The translations under genes were made by a program, and so were the position numbers. Below are positions 58,995 to 64,000 of a DNA stretch of 64,000 nucleotides, in pieces. Numbering within the stretch: the first letter of the stretch is position 1; every line of letters begins with the position of its first letter. Origin of the DNA: Echinometra lucunter (lineage: Eukaryota; Echinodermata; Echinoidea; Camarodonta; Echinometridae); the NCBI GenBank assembly GCA_029962745.1, contig JAPZVO010000100.1:30701-94700 (forward strand), written 5' to 3'. The notes under the pieces were generated by a model. It did not search any database, was not told the DNA's origin, and saw only the letters and a list, made by a program, of their open reading frames with translations.

Positions 58995-60260
58995 GTGAAC
59001 TACAGTAAAAGTTTACGATTATCATTTACTTTTCATTCATTTTCTGCATCTGGATCTGGATATGGTACTCTGACCAATGAAAACTGGAGCATCACTCGAA
59101 CTGAAAATACTTGTAGTAAATATACATGTACTGTATATGAAGAGTTCATAATGCAAAAACCAATGAATGCCATTTATGACACGTTTAACCTATTGCCTAC
59201 CGGATTCAGGTGGCCACTGTATCATTGTCTATGGAAATACAAAAATCTAGTACTCAATGGGTTAAAGCAATTTCAACAGATGTCATGTAAAATAACAGAA
59301 AATATAATACTTCCAAATTGATATATTGCTCATTAAATGTACTTATACATATAAATATAAGAATCAAATCTCTTCTAAAATATGTAAAGTTTATATGCAA
59401 AAAAACCCATAAACAATATTTTCAAACAATCAAAATTCAAAGCCATATTAATTAACATGGCAACGCAGTGGAATGGTCTACACATGAACAAAGCCAGGCT
59501 CAGAGCAAAGGAAGTTTTGCCAAACCCAGGTGCATGTGTGCTAATCTATATAGTGCATGCAGAGATAGGCAAAGACAGCCGAAACTCAAGGTATGGGACA
59601 AGTCCATAAAAGCACGTTCAAAATGACTTTCAAATGCCTATGTTTTTGTCAAGATAATAAGTTCTGATAACACATTGTCCTCTTGGCTCTCAGATTCCTG
59701 GTTATTTCATGAAAAGAATTTAGATTTTGGCACGAAAATAAGGCAGAAATGTACTGGACACGCTTAGATCTATTTGCTTCAGAATACCCTGGTGGACAAT
59801 CAGGCTGGATACAGTGCCGTGGTCGGGTCTCATGGAAGCAAAACTTTAAATCATGAAGTGAGTTTGTTGAAGTAATGATTAAACATCCAAAGTTCCAAAC
59901 AGGCCAATGTTGTCAAACTCAAAAATGTTAGTTTCACCAATGTCACTGAAAGTTGTGCAGATCGTCCCTCCTGTCACTGCCACTGCACTGGCTACATGTA
60001 CATACTGTACATGTCATACCTGTACATTTCCTTATATTTTAGTGAATAAATACAGCACCTGTATGTATGTGGTCATGTCTTCTCCGGGTTTGCTGAGGTC
60101 TTTTGACTCTTTACCCACAAGTTTTCACCTTTTATTCTGGCCTGGCCACTTGGCACTGTACCCTTCCCTGAAGTCAAGGCAAAGCTGTAGTCAATAGCCA
60201 CAACCAATGCCAAAAACTGAACACAATAAAGAAGCCTTTTATTGGTATTTGGATTCGACT
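58995..60260. other. No recognisable gene
   Basis: AT-rich non-repetitive sequence. A 108-codon frame at 58995-59321 and a 96-codon frame at 59907-60197 show no motif, no coding-like composition and no splice context. Confidence 0.4.
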
Positions 60261-60261
60261 C

Positions 60262-60470
60262 TATGCAGGGCCGTACACAGAATTTTTCCTGGGGGGTAAG
60301 ACACGTAAAAATTTTCGAAGAAGCTCTAACGCGAGGTGACCGTGCTGGTCGTGAGGGTGCTTTTGCATTTTTTAAAGGTGAAATTCCAGGAAAAAAAATT
60401 TAAGATTCGAAATTTGGGGGGGCCGGAACTGCTCCCCCCCCCCCCCCCCCCCCCGCTGCATACAGCCATG
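60262..60470 (+). repeat. Poly-G/C-ended dispersed unit
   Basis: GCAGGGCCGTACACAGAATTTTTCC, GGTCGTGAGGGTGCTTTTGCATTT, then a G run, a C run of about 20 and GCTGCATACAGCC. The GGTCACGAGGGTGCTTTTGCATTT string also occurs at about 52054. Confidence 0.6.
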
Positions 60471-60760
60471 ACTCTACAGAAACACTAACATAGCCATAAC
60501 ATGACTAATGTTGGATCTAGATATAACAGTTACTTTCATTAATTTGTTCTTGATAATGAACACAAGTGGGCAATATCATGTTTCAAGCACCACCTCTAAT
60601 ATAGTTTGAATGTGGGGCTGATTCCCACATGAACTACATTTCAATAGTTGATCGATCAATAACCTAAAAAAAAATAAAATAAAAAAAAAAGAACCTTCTA
60701 CACTTCACATTTTCACCATTTTATTTGATCGACCACTCAAGTCACTAATATATATAGATA

Positions 60761-60958
60761 TACTCGTGTTCACGGCCCCACCAAACGCGATTATGATATT
60801 ATTATCCCAGTAGTGGGGCTGATGGGCATCAGCCCTGCTGCTGTGTTAATCATATTGGAATCCCTTTTGGTGGGGCTGTAAACACGAGTAGGCCTACTGT
60901 GCTCATCAGCCCCGCTGCTGTACTATTTGAATCGCGTTTGGTGGGGCCATAAACACAA
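60761..60958. mobile_element. Tripartite inverted-repeat element
   Basis: TACTCGTGTT..GGCCCCACCAAACGCGATT (60761) is inverted at 60856-60890, and a third end, AATCGCGTTTGGTGGGGCC.TAAACACAAT, lies at 60931-60958. AGCCC(T/C)GCTGCTGT recurs inside both halves. Confidence 0.65.
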
Positions 60959-61120
60959 TATATAAGAGAGTTTAACAGAGGATTATAATGATGATAAGAC
61001 GCGATGATCGATCAACACATTTTTTTTTTCTTCAAAATTGTAATGGAAAATCCATCGTCTTCTATTTCTGTGGTCAGTTTGATCAGGCGACATAATCGAT
61101 CATGCTGTATGCGGGCATCA

Positions 61121-61687
61121 GCCCCCCCCCCCAGGGGGGGGGGCACTCAATATATGATGCATGGTGGGTATGTGCCGTGGAGAAGACCCCCATTTCTACA
61201 CTCAAATTTCCATTCCAAAGCATAGCATTTTTATCTTATTGAGAAAAAAAAACAAAGAAAGCCATTCCAAAGCATAGCATTTTCTTCTTATTGAGAAAAA
61301 AAAAAAAAGCAACCTGTTCCAAAGCTTCGCATATTTGTCGTTACGCTGTTCCGGCCGTATTGATCCGCTACAATGAGCTGCATTTTTGGTGAAAAGTGGT
61401 CTGCAGAACGCCGTCTTACCATCGCCTCTGCGCGAGCGCACCCCTGCTGCCCGTGCCACCGGCCGCCAGGGAAATGCACGTATGCCCGTTCCATAGGGAT
61501 GCATACGCACTCACACAGAGGCAAACCGTTCTAAAGACCCCCATTTTCACAAACATTTGTAGTTCTGAAGCCCGTTCCGAGGACCCTCCTTTTCACAATA
61601 AGCACGTTCGAAAGACCAAAGCCCCCATTTTTTGTCTCACCTGCAGCACATACCTACCACTTTTGGGGTCGAGTGCCTCCCCTGGGG
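61121..61687. mobile_element. Element with CCCCAGGGG..GGCACTC ends
   Basis: Left end CCCCAGGGG(G)n GCACTCAAT .. TGGTGGGTATGTGCCG; right end the inverse (..CGAGTGCCTCCCCTGGGG). Inside are three tandem copies of TTCCAAAGC.T.GCAT units (61212-61330) and TTCTAAAGACCCCCATTTTCAC-type units, about 62 bp period. Confidence 0.65.
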
Positions 61688-61689
61688 CA

Positions 61690-62354
61690 TCATGCCCACT
61701 CACTATGCATTAATTGAGAGGGGCCTGAAACATGATTATGCCCACAAGTGTTGAAAATTAAGAAATAGTCGCTTGTCTACTTCTCTTAATGGCTGTTTTT
61801 CATGCATTCCCATCTCCAGATACAACAAGCAATACCTGGGTAGGGGGCCGGATAAATGGGGGTAAATCAAGGCCACCGCTAACATTACATCTAGCATGTC
61901 TAGCGCTACTTCATGTACTTGTACGTGTGTAACGTACATTAGCTAACGTTAGGCATTGCCATGATATTGAGCAGCACAGACAGACCATGATGAGTTAATA
62001 GCAGACAGACCAGTAGACACAGTCCTTTTCCCCTCAAAATATAAATTCAGATAATGACTTTACACTTAATCGTGGTTTAGCCCCACTTTGGGAAACCACT
62101 CGTTCATTTCACACACGCACTTATGTACAAAGAGAATGGAGGAGGAAATAGGAAACCAATGCGTGTGACTGAATAAAGCGCTTCTGTAAAAAGTGAACGG
62201 TGGTTTCCTATTTCACGATAATGCCCTTAATACCACCCTCATTTTTTTTTTCCTTTTCTTTCAGTAAGTTCAGATCTACTTACGATTTGGCGTTACACTT
62301 CAGTGAACTTCTTTCCATTATCATCTGAATAGCAAGTTACTTGACTAGACTTAC
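61690..62354. other. No recognisable gene; upstream of the GC-rich promoter-like block
   Basis: CAGTGCAGTGCAGTGCAG at 62368-62383 is a short pentamer repeat. GGTTTCCTATTTC and GGAAATAGGAAACCA (62145-62215) form a small inverted repeat. Nothing else supported. Confidence 0.4.
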
Positions 62355-62520
62355 GTCGATCATCAGCAGTGCAGTGCAGTGCAGGTGCGGCGGCACGTGT
62401 ACCGTATCTGTCGACGGGAACGGCCCGGCCGCGCCGGCCGGCCGTACATCATGCATGCTGCTCCAGACCTATGCTCCAGATCGGATCGTCGTCGCGCGCT
62501 GAACACACACGTACTGGTCC
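62355..62520 (-). promoter_or_regulatory. GC-rich promoter-like segment with candidate 5' exon end
   Basis: Seen: a CpG-rich block with GGCCGG/CCGGCC palindromes at about 62380-62455 in otherwise AT-rich DNA. On the minus strand it is followed by a strong donor ATCGAC|GTAAGTCT at 62355. Inference: promoter and untranslated first exon of the KDZ gene, spliced to the AG at 56288. An ATG at 62363 would be in phase with that junction, but the encoded peptide is not convincing. Confidence 0.35.
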
Positions 62521-62689
62521 ATCAAACCAATTAACTGTATTAACAAAAAATAACGTATTTAAAGTTGGATCTAATTTAGATCTATCATTCCTTCATGCTC
62601 ATGCCCTTCCTAATCCTAACTTACTACGGAAACCTATCTTCTCTTATCTTTTTCTTTTCACGGCTTTCACGCGCACGAACTTCTTTTTT

Positions 62690-62762
62690 CCTTCTTTTGT
62701 TCTTCTTTTTATTTTATTTTTATTTCTTTTTTTTTCTTTTTTTTTGGGGGGGGGGGGGGGAC
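62690..62762. repeat. Poly-T/poly-G run
   Basis: T-rich tract followed by about 17 G, like that at 16485-16530. Confidence 0.9.
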
Positions 62763-63300
62763 TAACAAGAAGGGAATCCACCCCACACCACCCCAGGCTA
62801 TAACTTACATGGGTGAAAGGTTATCCCAATGTTATCCCAAAGAGTTACAGGGTCCGTGGAAGCAAGGGGGGCTGGGGCTCCAACCGCCCCCCCCCCCTCC
62901 CCGCCCACCACTAAAGTAAAATTTCATCTGAAATTTTAAATATCTAATTCTAACGTTTCATTGTCAATGCCTCGTTTCATGTACATTATAAAAACAATAC
63001 ACACCGACACTGACGCATATCCCACCAGAAACAGCCCCTAGACTCCGCCTTTTTTGTGTCAGCCCCCCCCCCCCCCTCCCCCCAAAAAAATCCAAGGAAG
63101 AAGAAGAAAAAAAGTGGCATCCCATGCCCAGATATGATAGTATGACACGTTGGGCCTTCATGACATAGACTAACCGGATGAATCATCGATTTAGGACAGC
63201 AGATGGCGCTATACACATTACCCCTTAAATTGTCAAATGTTGTCATTTTAGAGGGGTCTGTACTATGACCCTATTGGTCTAATTAAGCAGGAGACTGGGT

Positions 63301-63360
<60 letters not shown>

Positions 63361-63368
63361 ATATATAC
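63301..63368. repeat. (TA)n microsatellite with CATA interruptions
   Basis: About 68 bp of alternating TA and ATACAT. Confidence 0.95.
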
Positions 63369-63377
63369 ATATACATA

Positions 63378-63636
63378 CAAACGAACCATGCCAACAAAAG
63401 TCATGGAGAAGAGTTGACTCAATAATGCATTGTTAATTGCCAATAAGAATATATTTAATCCAAATTTTCGGGGGCCTCCCCCTTCCTCAGGGATAAAGAC
63501 GTCTTTCTCGTCTTTATCGTCTTTATCCCTGAGGAAAGGGGAGGCCCCCAAAATTTGGATTAAACATATTCTTATTGGCGATTAACAATGCATTATTGAG
63601 TCAACTCTTCTCATTGACTTTTGTTGGTTTGTTTGT
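63378..63636. mobile_element. Near-perfect 259-bp fold-back (hairpin) element
   Basis: Arms of about 110-125 bp: ACAAACGAACC..CCAACAAAAGTCA..GAGTTGACTCAATAATGCATTGTTAAT..GCCAATAAGAATATATTTAATCC through CCTCAGGGATAAAGACG, inverted about a centre near 63505 with only a few mismatches. It adjoins the TA tract at 63301-63368. No coding capacity. Confidence 0.85.
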
Positions 63637-63689
63637 TTACTTATGCCAATACGTGGACTATTTCACGTAACAAAGAAAAGAAGTACATA

Positions 63690-64000
63690 AACTCAAATGT
63701 GAAAGAAGAGGGAAAGAGGCGGAAAAAAGGGGGAGAAAGAAAGAAGGAAAGAAGAGAGGGAGGCAGAGAAGGAGTTAAAAAGAAGTGAAAAAGAAGTCTG
63801 CGTGAAAGAAAGAAACAGAGAGAAGAGAGGGAAAAAAGGAGAAAAGAAAGAATCAAATACGGAAAAGAAAAGAAGAGAAGAAGGAAAAAAGAAAAAAGAA
63901 ACAAAATAAGACAAAATACAAAAGAGGAGGAAAGGGAGAGAAAAGAGGAGAAGACAGAGAGAGAGAGAGAGCGAGAAAAGAAGAGAAGAAGACGATAACA
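63690..64000. repeat. Polypurine GA-rich tract
   Basis: Over 300 bp of almost pure A/G on the plus strand, ending in (GA)n at 63953-63971. Open frames on the minus strand are translated simple sequence. Confidence 0.92.

Noticed and set aside
58995..59321. 108-codon plus-strand open frame
   Set aside because: No recognisable domain, no splice context, and composition like the surrounding AT-rich noncoding DNA.
62369..62803. 144-codon plus-strand frame starting in the GC-rich block
   Set aside because: The first part is promoter-like GC-rich sequence and the rest runs into poly-T and poly-G; no protein motif. The block fits better as a minus-strand promoter.
63641..63914. Phe/Ser-rich minus-strand open frames
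   Set aside because: They are translations of the GA-rich purine tract.

Overview
The window looks like AT-rich nuclear DNA from a marine invertebrate, most likely a deuterostome such as a sea urchin or other echinoderm (inference). The reasons are spliced genes with short exons and GT-AG introns, abundant microsatellites, TTAGGG-type repeats, LINE and SINE remnants, and many fold-back (MITE-like) elements. There is no bacterial-style coding density, and almost all long open frames are chance or repeat-derived. GC content and database matches were not computed.

Two protein-coding genes can be assembled by hand, both on the minus strand. The larger has 17 coding exons between 56260 (start) and 27548 (stop). 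All exon junctions agree in phase, giving 2703 nt or 900 residues. The protein is recognisable as a KDZ (Kyakuja-Dileera-Zisupton) transposase-family protein: an N-terminal zinc/cysteine cluster, the CPAC...DGNF, DECG...CRH, DV.C, HAKAH..CQ and GAG..GEE.EQFFS motifs in order, a charged coiled-coil-like C-terminal half and an acidic tail. Its introns are full of foreign repeats while the reading frame is intact apart from one weak splice donor. A GC-rich, promoter-like segment with a good splice donor near 62355 may hold its untranslated first exon.

The second gene starts at 14597 and runs off the left edge. Eight exons are visible (1 to 26 codons each), every one a multiple of three and in phase 0. 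They encode a highly charged N-terminal region made of duplicated Arg/Lys-rich and Glu/Thr-rich modules. The two leftmost exons are a tandem duplication. The product is not recognised. Its promoter region (about 14600-14830) is GC-rich and contains a perfect TGACGTCA (CRE-type) site.

Between and inside the genes lie at least four dispersed repeat families. One carries TGACCTTTGACCT motifs and conserved TTATGCCTCCGCC ends; a second ends in a CCCTTAGTCTCACTCCACC motif; a third is a roughly 150-180 bp tandem block at 57380-58010; a fourth is a unit near 41700-43760. There are also several terminal-inverted-repeat or fold-back elements, two truncated LINE 3' ends (16712-18318 and 18510-19362), an interstitial TTAGGG array (19391-19622), an 82-bp satellite (21173-21680), a 43-bp satellite (18985-19290), and long AAT, CT/TTC, TA and purine tracts. 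The stretch 14830-27547 appears to be intergenic repeat-rich DNA.
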